Shown one piece after another: positions 25,952-37,527 of a stretch of DNA of 64,000 nt. A model generated the notes under the pieces. The model was not told the origin of the DNA. It ran no database searches and saw only the letters and a list, made by a program, of their open reading frames with translations. Each line of letters begins with the position of its first letter. Within the stretch, counting starts at the first letter, position 1. The position numbers were made by a program, and so were the translations under genes. The DNA is from Streptococcus sp. oral taxon 058 str. F0407 (GTDB lineage: Bacteria; Bacillota; Bacilli; Lactobacillales; Streptococcaceae): the NCBI RefSeq assembly GCF_000235485.1, contig NZ_JH378889.1, forward strand, positions 93,471 through 157,470. The letters run 5' to 3'.

Positions 25952-26602
25952 ATGTCATTAACAACTAAAAAAATCAAATCAACTCTTGCAGGGGCAGCAG
26001 CCTTGCTTACTTTCCTTGCACCATCACTTACTTTTGCAAACGAAACAGTCACTTATACAGTGAAACCAGGTGACACTCTTTCAGAAATCGCTGAGAAGTA
26101 CAACACTACTGTTGAGAAATTGGCGGAAAAAAACAAGATAGAGGATATCCATCTGATCTTTGTGGACCAAGTTTTGGTCATCGAAGGAACAGCTCCATCG
26201 ACAGCAACTGCAACAGATGCAGCTTCTGCGACAACCTATGAAGCACCAGCTGCTACAGAGGAAACAAGTGAAGCTACAACTTATGAAGAAGTTGCTGAAA
26301 CAACAACTTACGAAGCGCCAGCTGCTACAACCAGCACTTCTTATGAGGAAGAAAGTTACACAGCTTCAACTGTAAGCGGTTCTGAAGCAGAAGCCAAAGA
26401 ATGGATCGCTCAAAAAGAATCAGGCGGTAGCTACACAGCGACAAACGGACGTTACATCGGACGTTACCAATTGACAGATTCATACTTGAACGGTGACTAC
26501 TCAGCTGAAAACCAAGAACGTGTAGCAGATGCTTACGTTGCAGGACGTTACGGTTCATGGACTGCTGCTAAAAACTTCTGGCTTAACAACGGTTGGTATT
26601 AA
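25952..26602 (+). CDS. Secreted LysM protein with Apf-like C-terminus
   Basis: A 216-residue secreted protein. A signal peptide ends near LTFANE (about residue 30). A LysM peptidoglycan-binding domain follows (YTVKPGDTLSEIAEKYNTTV, about residues 34-78). A low-complexity Thr/Ala/Glu linker with repeated TYEAPAAT units spans about residues 85-145. The C-terminal 75 residues (WIAQKESGGSYTATNGRYIG then GSWTAAKNFW) resemble aggregation-promoting-factor/transglycosylase-like domains with a glutamate in KESGG. It likely acts on or binds the cell wall. The start MSLTTKK follows GGAAGGAG; an upstream ATG at 25931 would spoil the signal peptide. Similar to pneumococcal SP_0107 (from memory). Confidence 0.9.
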   Translation: MSLTTKKIKSTLAGAAALLTFLAPSLTFANETVTYTVKPGDTLSEIAEKYNTTVEKLAEKNKIEDIHLIFVDQVLVIEGTAPSTATATDAASATTYEAPAATEETSEATTYEEVAETTTYEAPAATTSTSYEEESYTASTVSGSEAEAKEWIAQKESGGSYTATNGRYIGRYQLTDSYLNGDYSAENQERVADAYVAGRYGSWTAAKNFWLNNGWY

Positions 26603-26609
26603 GAATACA

Positions 26610-26633
26610 AGAGTCCTTTAGGACTCTTTTTTT
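26610..26633 (+). terminator. Terminator after the LysM gene
   Basis: AGAGTCC (26610-26616) pairs with GGACTCT (26621-26627), followed by T residues. A second inverted repeat, TTTTTTGTTCT/AGAACAAAAAA, follows immediately. Confidence 0.88.
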
Positions 26634-26810
26634 GTTCTTCTAGAACAAAAAAGTATAACTATCTTTTCAGGAATGTTTTTTTGTATAAATTCAATGAAAG
26701 GCTTCGAATTGTTTTGGAACTCAAATAGTATAAATAAGCTCATAATGTGTAAAAAAACATCATATAACAGGCTTTTTCTTTGTAAATATGAAATAAAATG
26801 CAGTTTTCCC

Positions 26811-26846
26811 TTGACAAACAATGCCAAGAAGTGTATTATTTATACA
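26811..26846 (+). promoter_or_regulatory. Arginine-operon promoter with candidate ArgR box
   Basis: TTGACA (26811-26816) and TATTAT (26834-26839) are 17 bases apart. The palindrome TGTATTATTTATACA (26832-26846) covers the -10 and resembles Gram-positive ARG boxes. A second similar site, TTGTATAAATTCAA, begins near 26680. Repression by ArgR (gene at 61632) is inferred. Confidence 0.65.
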
Positions 26847-26879
26847 ATTCAAGAGTATAAACATAAGAGGAGGTTTTCT

Positions 26880-27686
26880 ATGAATAAAGTAAAGAAGGTG
26901 TTGATAGCGATGTTTGGTTTGCTTATGTTCCCCTTATTATTTGCTTGTAGTAATAATCAGTCCCAAGGTGTTGAAGCCATTAAAGCTAAAGGAAAATTGG
27001 TAGTAGCCCTAAATCCAGAGTTTGCTCCATTTGAATACCAGAAATTGGTTGATGGGAAAAATCAGATTGTAGGTTCAGATGTTGAGCTAGCCAAAGCCAT
27101 CGCAAAGGAGCTAGGTGTGGAAGTGGAATTCTCTCCAATGAGTTTTGATAATGTACTGGCTAGTCTTGATTCGGGCAAGGCAGATCTTGCCATATCAGGT
27201 GTTTCTAAGACGGAGGAGAGAAGTCAAGTTTACGATTTTTCAATTCCCTACTACACTTCGAAAAATAAGGTTATCGTAAGAAAATCTGAATTAACAAATT
27301 ACCAATCAGTGAAGGATTTGGCTCAGAAAAAGGTTGGAGCGCAGAAAGGTTCTATCCAGGAAACTTTGGTCAAAGAAACCTTGCAGAATTCTTCTCTCGT
27401 TTCACTTCCTAAAAATGGAAATTTGATAACAGATTTGAAATCAGGGCAACTGGATGTTCTTATCTTTGAGGAACCGGTGGCGAAAGGATTTGTAGAGAAT
27501 AATCCAGACCTAGCCATCGCTGAGTTTGATGTTGACAATGACAAAGAAGATTCCTACGCTGTTGCGATGAAAAAAGACAGTAAAGAATTAAAAGATGCGG
27601 TTGATAAAACCATCCAGAAGTTGAAGGATTCTGGGGAATTGGACAAATTGATTGACGATGCTTTTAAAGCCTCTATCGAAAAATAG
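26880..27686 (+). CDS. Amino-acid ABC transporter binding lipoprotein (arginine-linked)
   Basis: A 268-residue lipoprotein of the polar amino-acid binding family (SBP_bac_3). The lipobox is LFAC. The family signature GSDVELAKAIAKELGVEVEF is followed by FDNVLASLDSGKADLAISG. The start follows AGAGGAGG. No permease or ATPase gene accompanies it, so it must join a transporter encoded elsewhere. Its 15-base spacing to argG and a shared arginine-type promoter suggest arginine, citrulline or a related amino acid as ligand. The specificity is an inference. Confidence 0.88.
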   Translation: MNKVKKVLIAMFGLLMFPLLFACSNNQSQGVEAIKAKGKLVVALNPEFAPFEYQKLVDGKNQIVGSDVELAKAIAKELGVEVEFSPMSFDNVLASLDSGKADLAISGVSKTEERSQVYDFSIPYYTSKNKVIVRKSELTNYQSVKDLAQKKVGAQKGSIQETLVKETLQNSSLVSLPKNGNLITDLKSGQLDVLIFEEPVAKGFVENNPDLAIAEFDVDNDKEDSYAVAMKKDSKELKDAVDKTIQKLKDSGELDKLIDDAFKASIEK

Positions 27687-27701
27687 AAAGAAGGAAGAGA
27701 A

Positions 27702-28898
27702 ATGAGTAAGGAAAAAGTTATTTTAGCCTATTCAGGTGGATTGGATACATCAGTTGCTATTACATGGTTAAAAAAAGACTATGATGTGATCGCTGTTTGT
27801 ATGGATGTGGGTGAAGGAAAAGATTTGGAGTTCATCCGTGATAAAGCTCTCAAGGTTGGGGCTGTAGAGTCTTATGTCATTGATGTTAAGGAAGAATTTG
27901 CTAATGACTATGTTTTAGTGGCCCTTCAGGCTCATGCCTACTATGAACAAAAGTATCCCTTGGTATCCGCTCTGAGTCGCCCTCTTATTTCAAAAAAACT
28001 AGTTGAAATAGCTCATCAGACGGGGGCAACCACAATTGCTCATGGTTGTACAGGTAAGGGAAACGACCAAGTTCGGTTTGAAGTCTCTATTGCAGCTTTG
28101 GATCCTAATTTAAAGGTGGTTGCGCCTGTTCGTGAGTGGAAATGGTCTCGTGAAGAAGAAATCCAATATGCCAAAGAAAACGGCGTTCCAGTTCCTGCTG
28201 ACCTTGACAATCCTTACTCTATTGATCAAAATCTTTGGGGACGTGCAAATGAATGTGGTATCTTGGAAAATCCTTGGAACCAAGCGCCAGAAGAAGCGTT
28301 TGGAATCACATCTTCACCAGAAGAGGCACCAGACAGTCCAGAATTTATTGACATTGAGTTTAGTTGCGGGGAGCCCATCTCCCTCAATGGTGAGAAGATG
28401 AAAGTGGCTGAATTGATCCAAAAGCTAAATGAAATTGCAGGCAAGCATGGTGTTGGTCGTATTGACCATGTGGAAAATCGCCTAGTCGGTATTAAGTCAA
28501 GAGAGATTTATGAGTGCCCAGGTGCTGTGACTTTATTGGCAGCTCATAAGGAGATTGAAGACTTGACTCTTGTGAGAGAAGTGGCTCATTTCAAACCTAT
28601 TATCGAAAATGAGTTGTCCAATCTCATCTATAATGCCTTGTGGTTTAGCCCAGCAACTCAGGCTTTGATTGCCTATATCAAGGAGACACAGAAAGTTGTC
28701 AATGGAACTGCAAAAGTTAAACTATATAAGGGGAATGCTCAGGTAGTGGCTCGGAAATCTCCAAATTCTCTTTACGATGAAAATTTGGCGACTTATACTA
28801 GTGCGGATACCTTTGACCAAGATGCGGCTGTTGGATTTATCAAGCTTTGGGGGCTTCCGACTAAGGTTTATTCAGAAGTTCAGAAAAATGTTGAGTAG
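27702..28898 (+). CDS. argG: Argininosuccinate synthase
   Basis: A 398-residue enzyme joining citrulline and aspartate with ATP to give argininosuccinate. The N-terminal PP-loop [11 protein letters not shown] (about residues 8-18) binds [18 protein letters not shown] forms the citrulline/aspartate region. Length is normal. It is preceded by GGAAGAG and followed by argH 27 bases later. Confidence 0.97.
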   Translation: MSKEKVILAYSGGLDTSVAITWLKKDYDVIAVCMDVGEGKDLEFIRDKALKVGAVESYVIDVKEEFANDYVLVALQAHAYYEQKYPLVSALSRPLISKKLVEIAHQTGATTIAHGCTGKGNDQVRFEVSIAALDPNLKVVAPVREWKWSREEEIQYAKENGVPVPADLDNPYSIDQNLWGRANECGILENPWNQAPEEAFGITSSPEEAPDSPEFIDIEFSCGEPISLNGEKMKVAELIQKLNEIAGKHGVGRIDHVENRLVGIKSREIYECPGAVTLLAAHKEIEDLTLVREVAHFKPIIENELSNLIYNALWFSPATQALIAYIKETQKVVNGTAKVKLYKGNAQVVARKSPNSLYDENLATYTSADTFDQDAAVGFIKLWGLPTKVYSEVQKNVE

Positions 28899-28925
28899 TG
28901 ACGAGATAGAAAGGGACGACAGGAT

Positions 28926-30317
28926 ATGCCGAAAAATACAAAATTATGGGGTGGTCGATTTGAAGGCACTGTGGAAGAGTGGGTAGAACAGTTCGGTGCG
29001 AGTATTTCCTTTGACCACCAGCTGGCAAAATTTGATTTGATGGGTTCCCTAGCTCATGTTCAAATGCTAGGACAGACTGGCATTTTGAGTTTGGAAGAGG
29101 CAGAGCAGATCCAAGATGGTCTGCAAGCTTTGTTGCGAGATTTAGAGGCAGGAGAGCTTCATTTTGATATTGCAAATGAAGATATTCATATGAATATGGA
29201 AGTGTTTCTGACAGAGAAAATCGGTCCTCTGGCTGGAAAACTACACACAGCTCGTTCTCGGAATGATCAAGTCGCAACGGATATGCACTTATATCTAAAG
29301 GAGCAACTTTGCCATGTCTTGGATAAGTTGGCGAATCTGAACAGTGTTTTGCTGGATTTAGCCGAAAAACATGTGGAAACCATCATGCCAGGCTATACCC
29401 ATTTACAACACGCCCAACCGATTAGTTTTGCCCACCATCTCATGGCTTATTACAATATGTTTCAGAGGGATAGCCAACGCTTTGCATTTAACCTGAAACA
29501 TACGGATCTATCTCCACTGGGTGCGGCTGCCTTGGCGGGGACAACTTTTCCAATCGATCGTCAATTATCGAGCGATTTATTAGGCTTCCAACAACCCTAT
29601 ACCAATTCCTTGGATGCAGTTAGTGACCGTGATTTTATCTTGGAATTCCTTTCAAACGCCAGCATTTTAATGATGCATATGAGTCGTTTTTGCGAAGAAA
29701 TCATTAATTGGTGTAGCTTTGAGTATCAGTACGTTAGCTTGTCTGATAGCTTTTCAACGGGCTCGTCTATCATGCCCCAGAAGAAAAATCCTGATATGGC
29801 CGAATTGATTCGAGGGAAGACAGGACGGGTTTACGGGCACTTGCTTGGGCTATTAACCGTCATGAAATCTTTGCCTCTGGCCTACAATAAGGATTTGCAA
29901 GAGGACAAGGAAGGCATGTTTGATACAGTAGAAACGATTTTGAATTCTCTGGATGTGTTGGCAGGTATGCTATCAAGCATGCAGGTTAATAAGGCCAAAA
30001 TGCAGCAATCTACAGAGAATGATTTTTCGAATGCGACCGAACTGGCAGATTATTTGGCTGAAAAAGGCCTCCCCTTTAGAGAAGCACATGAAATTGTAGG
30101 AAAATTGGTTCTAGACTCTATCAAGCATGGTAAAAACATCCAAGATTGGGATTTGAAGGAGTTGCAAGTCTACAATCCCTTGATTGAAGAGGATATTTAT
30201 ATCTACTTGCGTCCGGAAACCGCTGTTCAGAGACGGAATTCCTTAGGAGGAACCGGCTTTGAGCAAGTGAAATACCAGATAGAACAAGCGAAGAAAGAAC
30301 TTGAAGGGGAAAATTGA
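28926..30317 (+). CDS. argH: Argininosuccinate lyase
   Basis: A 463-residue fumarase-superfamily lyase that splits argininosuccinate to arginine and fumarate. The signature [20 protein letters not shown] (around residue 280) and [14 protein letters not shown] (about residues 107-120) are intact. Together with argG it would let the cell make arginine from citrulline; no earlier arginine-pathway genes are in the window. Confidence 0.97.
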   Translation: MPKNTKLWGGRFEGTVEEWVEQFGASISFDHQLAKFDLMGSLAHVQMLGQTGILSLEEAEQIQDGLQALLRDLEAGELHFDIANEDIHMNMEVFLTEKIGPLAGKLHTARSRNDQVATDMHLYLKEQLCHVLDKLANLNSVLLDLAEKHVETIMPGYTHLQHAQPISFAHHLMAYYNMFQRDSQRFAFNLKHTDLSPLGAAALAGTTFPIDRQLSSDLLGFQQPYTNSLDAVSDRDFILEFLSNASILMMHMSRFCEEIINWCSFEYQYVSLSDSFSTGSSIMPQKKNPDMAELIRGKTGRVYGHLLGLLTVMKSLPLAYNKDLQEDKEGMFDTVETILNSLDVLAGMLSSMQVNKAKMQQSTENDFSNATELADYLAEKGLPFREAHEIVGKLVLDSIKHGKNIQDWDLKELQVYNPLIEEDIYIYLRPETAVQRRNSLGGTGFEQVKYQIEQAKKELEGEN

Positions 30318-30330
30318 TTCGTTTGGAAAG

Positions 30331-30372
30331 AAGAAAGAGAGGTTGAGATGATTTATCAGCCTCTTTCTTGTC
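30331..30372 (+). terminator. Terminator-like hairpin after argH
   Basis: AAGAAAGAG (30331-30339) pairs with CTCTTTCTT (30361-30369). The tail is only moderately T-rich (GTCTTATCT). Confidence 0.6.
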
Positions 30373-30410
30373 TTATCTAACCAAGCGTGTTATAATGAAT
30401 ACTGCTCAAG

Positions 30411-30451
30411 CGACCTTCAATCGTGAAGCACACACGACCTTCAATCGTGAA
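30411..30451 (+). repeat. Two 17-base direct repeats
   Basis: CGACCTTCAATCGTGAA occurs at 30411-30427 and again at 30435-30451, a period of 24. They lie just after a TATAAT-like -10 in the mnmA leader and directly before the inverted-repeat element. Confidence 0.7.
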
Positions 30452-30452
30452 C

Positions 30453-30552
30453 TAGTCATTTCGTTTATCTTTTATTACGTCGTTAACTCGTCTTGCCTAA
30501 CTCAAGTTATGCCTGCGACTCGTTGCCTAGTACTAAAAGCAAACGAAATGAC

Positions 30553-30554
<2 letters not shown>
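30453..30554. mobile_element. MITE-like element with TA ends
   Basis: A 102-base element bounded by TAGTCATTTCGTTT and its inverted complement AAACGAAATGACTA, with partial extension of the arms further inward. TA at both ends fits an IS630/mariner-type miniature element. The size is close to the 107-base pneumococcal RUP, but I cannot confirm family membership. Confidence 0.6.
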
Positions 30555-31756
<1,202 letters not shown>

Positions 31757-31896
31757 ATTGACAAATTTTCTCAATCTGCTACAATAATAAAAGCAATAGA
31801 AATGATGGTCAAAGCTCATGGATGTTGCAGGCTTTTTTGTCCTGCACTTCTTTGGAGTTTTGACTGTTTTTGTGTCGTTTAAGGGAAGGGATAAAA

Positions 31897-32352
31897 ATGA
31901 TTCAGCAAGATTTTCGGACAAAAGTAGAAAACACAGTTTTTGGAGTTCGGGCGACAGCCTTGATTGTCCAAAATCGCAAGTTTCTAGTCACTAAAGATAA
32001 GGGCAAGTATTACACTATTGGCGGTGCGATTCAAGTTAACGAAAGAACGGAAGAAGCCGTAGTCCGCGAAGTGAAGGAAGAACTGGGTGTCAAAGCTCAA
32101 GCTGGGCAGCTAGCTTTTGTGGTTGAAAATCGTTTTGAACAAGACGGTGTTTATTATCACAACATCGAGTTTCATTATCTGGTGGATTTGCTTGAGGATG
32201 CACCGTTGACCATGCAGGAAGATGAGAAAATGCAGCCCTGTGAGTGGATTGACTTGGATGAGTTAGAAGATTTCCAGCTAGTCCCAGCCTTTTTAAAAAC
32301 AGCCCTACCAGATTGGGACGGCCAACTAAGACACATTCATCTTGAGGAATAG
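31897..32352 (+). CDS. Nudix hydrolase 1
   Basis: A 151-residue Nudix protein. The Nudix box is GGAIQVNERTEEAVVREVKE followed by ELG, matching GX5EX7REUXEEXGU with Val/Lys at lenient positions. The substrate is unknown. AAGGGAAGGG before ATG 31897 fixes the start. It lies between mnmA and a second Nudix gene, as near pneumococcal SP_0119. Confidence 0.88.
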   Translation: MIQQDFRTKVENTVFGVRATALIVQNRKFLVTKDKGKYYTIGGAIQVNERTEEAVVREVKEELGVKAQAGQLAFVVENRFEQDGVYYHNIEFHYLVDLLEDAPLTMQEDEKMQPCEWIDLDELEDFQLVPAFLKTALPDWDGQLRHIHLEE

Positions 32353-32361
32353 GAGAGAAGC

Positions 32362-32793
32362 ATGATGGTTAAGCTTATTGCCCATGTACTTGTTCATAGT
32401 GGTGGTGATTATTTGCTCATTCAGCGTTCGGAAATTAAAAGAGGAGAACCCAACGTTTATCCAACTTACTGGGATATTCCTGGTGGCGGGGTTGAAAAGG
32501 GTGAACTTCCGCAAGATGGTGCTCTTAGAGAATGCATTGAAGAAGCGGGAGTTAGGCTAGATAGCAGTTCGCTCAAACTTCTTCACGAAGATAGTCAACT
32601 GGATACCTCTAAGGATACGGTCTTTACTCGCTTAGTTTATAAAGCAGAGTGGGTTGGGGAGAAGCCGATTATCAGATTAGATCCTGAAGAGCATACACAC
32701 TTTAAATGGGTTACTATGGCTCAAGCTCTAGAGGAGGAGAAGTTAGTTCCTTATTTACGAGAAATTTTTGAAAGGTTAAGAAATGACTTATAA
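32362..32793 (+). CDS. Nudix hydrolase 2
   Basis: A 143-residue Nudix protein with the box [20 protein letters not shown] followed by EAGV. The sequence differs clearly from the first Nudix protein, so this is not a recent duplication. It starts 9 bases after the previous stop with AGGAGAG and overlaps mnmG by 11 bases. The substrate is unknown; MutT-like sanitising of nucleotides is one option. Confidence 0.88.
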   Translation: MMVKLIAHVLVHSGGDYLLIQRSEIKRGEPNVYPTYWDIPGGGVEKGELPQDGALRECIEEAGVRLDSSSLKLLHEDSQLDTSKDTVFTRLVYKAEWVGEKPIIRLDPEEHTHFKWVTMAQALEEEKLVPYLREIFERLRNDL

Positions 32794-34696
32794 TTTTACA
32801 GAAGAATACGATATTATTGTAATCGGTGCGGGACACGCGGGGGTTGAGGCTTCCTTGGCTGCTAGCCGTATGGGCTGTAAGGTCTTGCTTGCAACCATCA
32901 ACATCGAAATGCTGGCTTTCATGCCTTGTAACCCTTCGATCGGTGGTTCTGCCAAGGGGATTGTCGTGCGTGAAGTCGATGCTCTCGGTGGTGAAATGGC
33001 CAAGAATATTGACAAGACTTACATCCAGATGAAGATGCTCAACACAGGGAAAGGACCTGCTGTTCGCGCCCTTCGTGCGCAGGCTGACAAGGAGCTTTAC
33101 TCTAAGGAAATGCGCAAGACAGTTGAAAATCAAGAAAATCTGACCCTTCGTCAAACCATGATTGATGAGATTTTGGTGGAAGATGGCAAGGTTGTCGGTG
33201 TGCGTACGGCGACCCATCAAGAGTATGCTGCCAAGGCTGTTATCGTGACCACAGGAACTGCTCTCCGTGGGGAAATCATCATCGGAGATCTCAAGTACTC
33301 ATCAGGTCCTAACCACAGCCTAGCTTCTATTAACCTTGCTGACAATCTCAAGGAACTGGGCCTCGAAATCGGTCGTTTCAAGACAGGAACCCCTCCACGT
33401 GTCAAAGCCTCTTCTATCAACTACGACGTGACAGAGATTCAGCCAGGAGATGAAGCGCCTAATCACTTCTCATACACGTCACGTGATGAAGACTATGTCA
33501 AGGATCAGGTGCCATGCTGGTTGACCTATACCAACGGTACCAGTCATGAAATTATCCAAAATAACCTCCACCGTGCGCCTATGTTTACAGGTGTGGTCAA
33601 GGGAGTGGGGCCTCGTTACTGTCCGTCGATTGAGGATAAGATTGTGCGCTTTGCGGATAAGGAACGCCATCAGCTCTTCCTTGAACCAGAAGGACGCAAC
33701 ACAGAGGAGGTCTATGTGCAAGGTCTTTCAACCAGTCTGCCTGAGGATGTCCAGCGTGAGTTGGTTCATTCTATCAAAGGGTTGGAAAATGCAGAGATGA
33801 TGCGAACAGGTTATGCCATTGAGTACGACATGGTCTTACCTCACCAGTTGCGTGCAACTCTGGAAACCAAGAAAATCTCAGGTCTTTTCACCGCTGGTCA
33901 GACCAATGGAACATCAGGTTACGAAGAAGCTGCTGGTCAAGGGATTATCGCTGGTATCAATGCGGCTCTGAAAATCCAAGGCAAGCCTGAATTGATTTTG
34001 AAGCGCAGTGACGGCTATATCGGGGTGATGATTGACGATTTGGTGACCAAAGGAACCATTGAACCCTACCGTCTCTTGACCAGTCGTGCTGAATACCGTC
34101 TCATCCTCCGTCATGACAATGCCGATATGCGTTTGACAGAGATGGGGCGCGAGATTGGCCTCGTTGATGATGAACGCTGGGCTCGTTTTGAAATCAAGAA
34201 AAATCAATTTGACAATGAGATGAAGCGTCTAGATAGTATCAAACTCAAGCCGGTCAAGGAAACCAATGCCAAGGTTGAGGAGATGGGCTTTAAGCCGTTA
34301 ACAGATGCCGTGACAGCTAAGGAATTTCTCCGTAGACCAGAAGTTTCTTACCAGGATGTGGTAGCCTTCATCGGACCAGCTGCTGAGGACTTGGATGACA
34401 AGATTATCGAATTGATTGAAACAGAAATCAAGTACGAAGGCTATATTTCCAAAGCCATGGATCAGGTTGCCAAGATGAAACGCATGGAAGAAAAACGCAT
34501 TCCAGCCAATATTGATTGGGATGATATTGACTCCATCGCAACAGAAGCTCGCCAGAAGTTCAAACTTATCAATCCAGAAACCATCGGCCAAGCAAGCCGT
34601 ATTTCGGGAGTAAACCCTGCAGATATTTCCATTTTGATGGTCTATCTGGAAGGTAAAAATCGTAGTATTTCGAAGAATCAAGAAAAGAAAGCATAG
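32783..34696 (+). CDS. mnmG: tRNA uridine-5-carboxymethylaminomethyl synthase subunit MnmG
   Basis: A 637-residue FAD protein that, with MnmE, modifies wobble uridine 34. The N-terminal dinucleotide motif [16 protein letters not shown] (about residues 12-27) binds FAD. The conserved [12 protein letters not shown] and [17 protein letters not shown] segments are present. It overlaps the Nudix gene by 11 bases. Confidence 0.97.
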   Translation: MTYNFTEEYDIIVIGAGHAGVEASLAASRMGCKVLLATINIEMLAFMPCNPSIGGSAKGIVVREVDALGGEMAKNIDKTYIQMKMLNTGKGPAVRALRAQADKELYSKEMRKTVENQENLTLRQTMIDEILVEDGKVVGVRTATHQEYAAKAVIVTTGTALRGEIIIGDLKYSSGPNHSLASINLADNLKELGLEIGRFKTGTPPRVKASSINYDVTEIQPGDEAPNHFSYTSRDEDYVKDQVPCWLTYTNGTSHEIIQNNLHRAPMFTGVVKGVGPRYCPSIEDKIVRFADKERHQLFLEPEGRNTEEVYVQGLSTSLPEDVQRELVHSIKGLENAEMMRTGYAIEYDMVLPHQLRATLETKKISGLFTAGQTNGTSGYEEAAGQGIIAGINAALKIQGKPELILKRSDGYIGVMIDDLVTKGTIEPYRLLTSRAEYRLILRHDNADMRLTEMGREIGLVDDERWARFEIKKNQFDNEMKRLDSIKLKPVKETNAKVEEMGFKPLTDAVTAKEFLRRPEVSYQDVVAFIGPAAEDLDDKIIELIETEIKYEGYISKAMDQVAKMKRMEEKRIPANIDWDDIDSIATEARQKFKLINPETIGQASRISGVNPADISILMVYLEGKNRSISKNQEKKA

Positions 34697-34700
34697 AGAA

Positions 34701-34728
34701 AAACAGCTCCGAAGACGGGGCTGTTTTG
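34701..34728 (+). terminator. Terminator after mnmG
   Basis: AACAGC-T-CC pairs with GG-G-GCTGTT, followed by TTGTT. It lies just upstream of the BOX element. Confidence 0.75.
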
Positions 34729-34736
34729 TTGACTTG

Positions 34737-34839
34737 TACTCAATGAAAATCAAAGAGCAAACTAGGAAGCTAGCCGCAGGCTGTACTTGAGTACGGTAAG
34801 GCGACGCTGACGTGGTTTGAATTTGATTTTCGAAGAGTA
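34737..34839 (-). repeat. BOX element (boxA-boxC, no boxB)
   Basis: A 103-base BOX repeat read on the minus strand. The boxA part contains the core that the BOX-A1R typing primer targets (TACGGTAAGGCGACGCTGAC on the plus strand). The boxC part contains TAGTTTGCTCTTTGATTTTC. The ends are imperfect inverted repeats (TACTC...GAAAATCAAA). There is no 45-base boxB. It touches the rnjA stop codon, so it would be transcribed as the rnjA 3' end. Confidence 0.88.
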
Positions 34840-36519
34840 TTATTCTTCATCTGGTGTGAGGATCATAGGGATGATGATCGGTTCACGTTCCGTATTTTCA
34901 TAAAGGAAGGGACGAATAGCGTTGACAATAGCACCATTGACAGATTGGATGCTAGCATCTTTATTTTTCAACGCGATACGAATGGCATTGAAGAGGATGC
35001 GCTGGCTTTGGCGAATCAAGTCTCCAGACTCTCTCATGTAGACAAAGCCTCGGCTGAGGATGTCTGGGCCAGATAAGATCATTTTAGATTTGAAGTCAAC
35101 AGTTGCGACTGCCAGAACGACACCGTCTTCAGATAGATCACGCCGATCTTTGAGGACAGCAGCGCCGATTTCACCGATACGATTTCCATCGACATAGATG
35201 TCTTGGGCATTGAAGTGACCTGCGATACGAGCAGAGTTAGCAGTAAGGGCAAGCACATCACCATTGCTCATGATAAAGATATTGTCCTTCTCGACCCCAG
35301 TATCCACCGCTAGTCCAGCATGGACTTTCTGCATACGGTATTCACCATGAACAGGCATGAAGTATTTTGGCTTGATCAAGCGGAGCATGAGTTTTTGCTC
35401 TTGCTGACCACCGTGTCCTGAGGTGTGGATATTGTTAATCTTACCGTGGATGACTTCGACACCAGCTTCTGAGATAATATTAATCAGCTTGTTGACGCTA
35501 GTGGTATTTCCAGGGATTGGGCTAGAAGAGAAGATAACGGTATCACCGGGTTGGAGTTGCACCTGACGGTGAGTTCCGTTAGCGATACGAGAGAGGGCTG
35601 CCATCGGCTCCCCTTGACTACCTGTACAAAGGATAAGAACCTCGCCAGCAGGGTAGTCTTTGATTTCATTTGGCTCGATAAAGGTTCCCTTAGGAGCTTT
35701 AATGTAGCCAAGCTCGATCCCGTTGACAATGGCCTTTTCCATAGAACGACCAAAGACCGCAATCTTGCGTCCAGTCTTAACAGCAGCATCTGTTGCTTGC
35801 TGGAGACGGAAGATATTTGAGGCAAAGGATGCAAAGATGATACGTCCTTCAATGCCTTGAATGATCTTCATAATAGACTGACCAACGACTTTTTCAGAGT
35901 TGGTAAAGGTTGGTACTTCTGCATTTGTCGAGTCAGAGAGGAGACAGAGCACCCCTTCTTCCCCAAGGGCCGCCATACGGTGCAAGTCTGCAGGTTCTCC
36001 AACTGGAGTAAAGTCGAACTTGAAGTCACCCGTACAGACGATTTTTCCTTGCGGGGTATGAATGACAATCCCCAAAGGCTCTGGAATAGAGTGAGTGGTT
36101 CTAAAGAAAGTTGCCTTGAGATTTTTAAAGGTCAACTCAGTGTTGTGGTTGATTTCGTAAAGTTTGGCGTTGCGCAAGAGGCCGTGTTCTTCGAGTTTTC
36201 CACGGATCAAAGCCAAGGCAAGTGGTCCAGCGTAGATAGGGACATTTGCTTGCTTGAGCAGGAAAGGAATCCCACCAATGTGGTCCTCGTGTCCGTGTGT
36301 AATCAAAACAGCCTTAACGCGGTCGATATTGTCCACGATGTAAGAGTAGTCAGGAATGACATAGTCGATACCTAGCAAGTCATCTTCCGGGAATTTAATC
36401 CCAGCATCGACGATGATAATCTCGTCTTGGTATTCAATTCCGTAAGTGTTTTTCCCGATTTCTCCCAGACCACCGATGGCAAAAACGCCGACTTCTTCAG
36501 GTTTAAGAGTGTAGGCCAT
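34840..36519 (-). CDS. rnjA: Ribonuclease J1
   Basis: A 559-residue metallo-beta-lactamase/beta-CASP ribonuclease with 5'-3' exo- and endonuclease activity, central to mRNA turnover. The metal motif HGHEDHIGG (about residues 75-83) is complete. HSIPEPLG and the beta-CASP signatures ([29 protein letters not shown]) follow. It starts 1 base after the rpoY stop. The stop codon directly adjoins a BOX repeat. Confidence 0.96.
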   Translation of the reverse strand: MAYTLKPEEVGVFAIGGLGEIGKNTYGIEYQDEIIIVDAGIKFPEDDLLGIDYVIPDYSYIVDNIDRVKAVLITHGHEDHIGGIPFLLKQANVPIYAGPLALALIRGKLEEHGLLRNAKLYEINHNTELTFKNLKATFFRTTHSIPEPLGIVIHTPQGKIVCTGDFKFDFTPVGEPADLHRMAALGEEGVLCLLSDSTNAEVPTFTNSEKVVGQSIMKIIQGIEGRIIFASFASNIFRLQQATDAAVKTGRKIAVFGRSMEKAIVNGIELGYIKAPKGTFIEPNEIKDYPAGEVLILCTGSQGEPMAALSRIANGTHRQVQLQPGDTVIFSSSPIPGNTTSVNKLINIISEAGVEVIHGKINNIHTSGHGGQQEQKLMLRLIKPKYFMPVHGEYRMQKVHAGLAVDTGVEKDNIFIMSNGDVLALTANSARIAGHFNAQDIYVDGNRIGEIGAAVLKDRRDLSEDGVVLAVATVDFKSKMILSGPDILSRGFVYMRESGDLIRQSQRILFNAIRIALKNKDASIQSVNGAIVNAIRPFLYENTEREPIIIPMILTPDEE

Positions 36520-36520
36520 A

Positions 36521-36754
36521 TTAGAACTCCGTGATTTCGAAAGCGCCAGTTTCTTTTTCGTAATCTAGCAATTTGTCAGACAAGAGTTCGATATACTCGA
36601 TATTGTACTCTGGGCGATTTTCTTCGACAAGTTGGCGAGCAGCGATACGCCCCTCAAGTTCTGAGCTGGCATCGATGTCTAGGTAAAGTGAGCGTGTTGT
36701 TTCACGACGTGGGCTACGTTCTTTTGTTTCTTGATAAAAAACTTTGTAAATCAT
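36521..36754 (-). CDS. rpoY: RNA polymerase epsilon subunit
   Basis: A 77-residue small RNA polymerase-associated subunit (RpoY, DUF1447, YkzG). The whole-length pattern MIYKVFYQE...LYLDIDAS...[20 protein letters not shown] is family-typical. Gene order rpoY-rnjA is conserved in Firmicutes. Confidence 0.93.
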   Translation of the reverse strand: MIYKVFYQETKERSPRRETTRSLYLDIDASSELEGRIAARQLVEENRPEYNIEYIELLSDKLLDYEKETGAFEITEF

Positions 36755-37043
36755 ATAGTTCCTTTCTATTTACAGGTCAGCTTATTCCAAACTTTTAGTA
36801 GAGATTTGCTTGATTTCATTCCATTTTGTGTCTAGATTGACCTTGATTCGTTACAATTATTTCAATTATACCACAAAATGAAAAATTAGTAAAAGACGGG
36901 AAACGAGAAAGTCGGGAGGGAAAGGAGGGCAAAAAGATAGATAGGATTTGGTTGGAGAGCACTTAGGTGTTATAATAAAAAGAGAAAGGGAAGTTTATGG
37001 ACGGGAATATTCCCTATAGCTTTTAAAACAAGGAGGATTAAGG

Positions 37044-37259
37044 ATGTTTAGTTTGTTTGAATTTGCAGTAGGGGTTCGCCTCTTGATGTTTATAGTTTTT
37101 GTAGCCTGTGTATATGGTGGAAATCTTATTTTTACGTATCTAGAACACCGCAAAACAAAATTCCTTTGGAAGCTTGCTTTTGTGACACTCTATTCAATTT
37201 TTCTCCTTCTTGTAACCTATGTTGTCTGGTTTGTTTTTTACTTCGGTTTAAATGCTTAA
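37044..37259 (+). CDS. Small membrane protein
   Basis: A 71-residue protein with two predicted membrane helices (residues 10-30 and 43-68) joined by a short basic loop, YLEHRKTKFLWK. AAGGAGG precedes the start, and a TATAAT -10 lies near 36970-36976. The function is unknown. Confidence 0.75.
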   Translation: MFSLFEFAVGVRLLMFIVFVACVYGGNLIFTYLEHRKTKFLWKLAFVTLYSIFLLLVTYVVWFVFYFGLNA

Positions 37260-37269
37260 GCTCCTGTAC

Positions 37270-37334
37270 TCATCTAAATATAGAGAAATCCACCTCATCT
37301 TGATAAAGGGGCGGACTTTTCTATTTTTAGATGA
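37270..37334. repeat. Long imperfect inverted repeat
   Basis: TCATCTAAATATAGAGAAAT and, 30 bases on, its imperfect complement ending TTTCTATTTTTAGATGA form a stem of about 25 pairs with an inner CCACC/GGGGCGG match. It may be a bidirectional terminator for the small membrane gene or a miniature element. Confidence 0.55.
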
Positions 37335-37338
37335 TATC

Positions 37339-37527
37339 TTAATTCTTACGATGATGATTTCTCGCATCGAAAATCGAGTTGCAACATAAAAAGAAAACAA
37401 TGCAAACAGATAAATCAACCGGTAAAGGGATTCTGGTTATGTTTAAATCATTGAAAATGCTGAGCAAACTGTAAGAGATGAAGAGAATAAAATTTACCCT
37501 TCTAAAAATGTGTCTTTTATCTAGCAT
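37339..37527 (-). CDS. Possible small membrane protein
   Basis: A 62-codon reading frame with one or two hydrophobic stretches (FILFISYSLLSIF and LSVCIVFFLCC). The ribosome binding site is poor (TTTGGATC) and there is no family match I recognise. It is the only reading frame of any size in the 466-base gap between the small membrane protein and tsaB. Apart from it, this gap holds the inverted repeat at 37270 and a TAGTAGGGCTTTTT hairpin-like site near 37630. Confidence 0.3.
   Translation of the reverse strand: MLDKRHIFRRVNFILFISYSLLSIFNDLNITRIPLPVDLSVCIVFFLCCNSIFDARNHHRKN

Noticed and set aside
31819..31896. Possible small reading frame MDVAGFFVLHFFGV upstream of the first Nudix gene.
   Set aside because: No ribosome binding site, and it runs out of frame into the Nudix gene; the TGCAGG/CCTGCA hairpin explains the local structure better.
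34737..34839. First considered as a RUP insertion.
   Set aside because: It contains the sequence targeted by the BOX-A1R primer and has boxA/boxC ends, so BOX is the better call.
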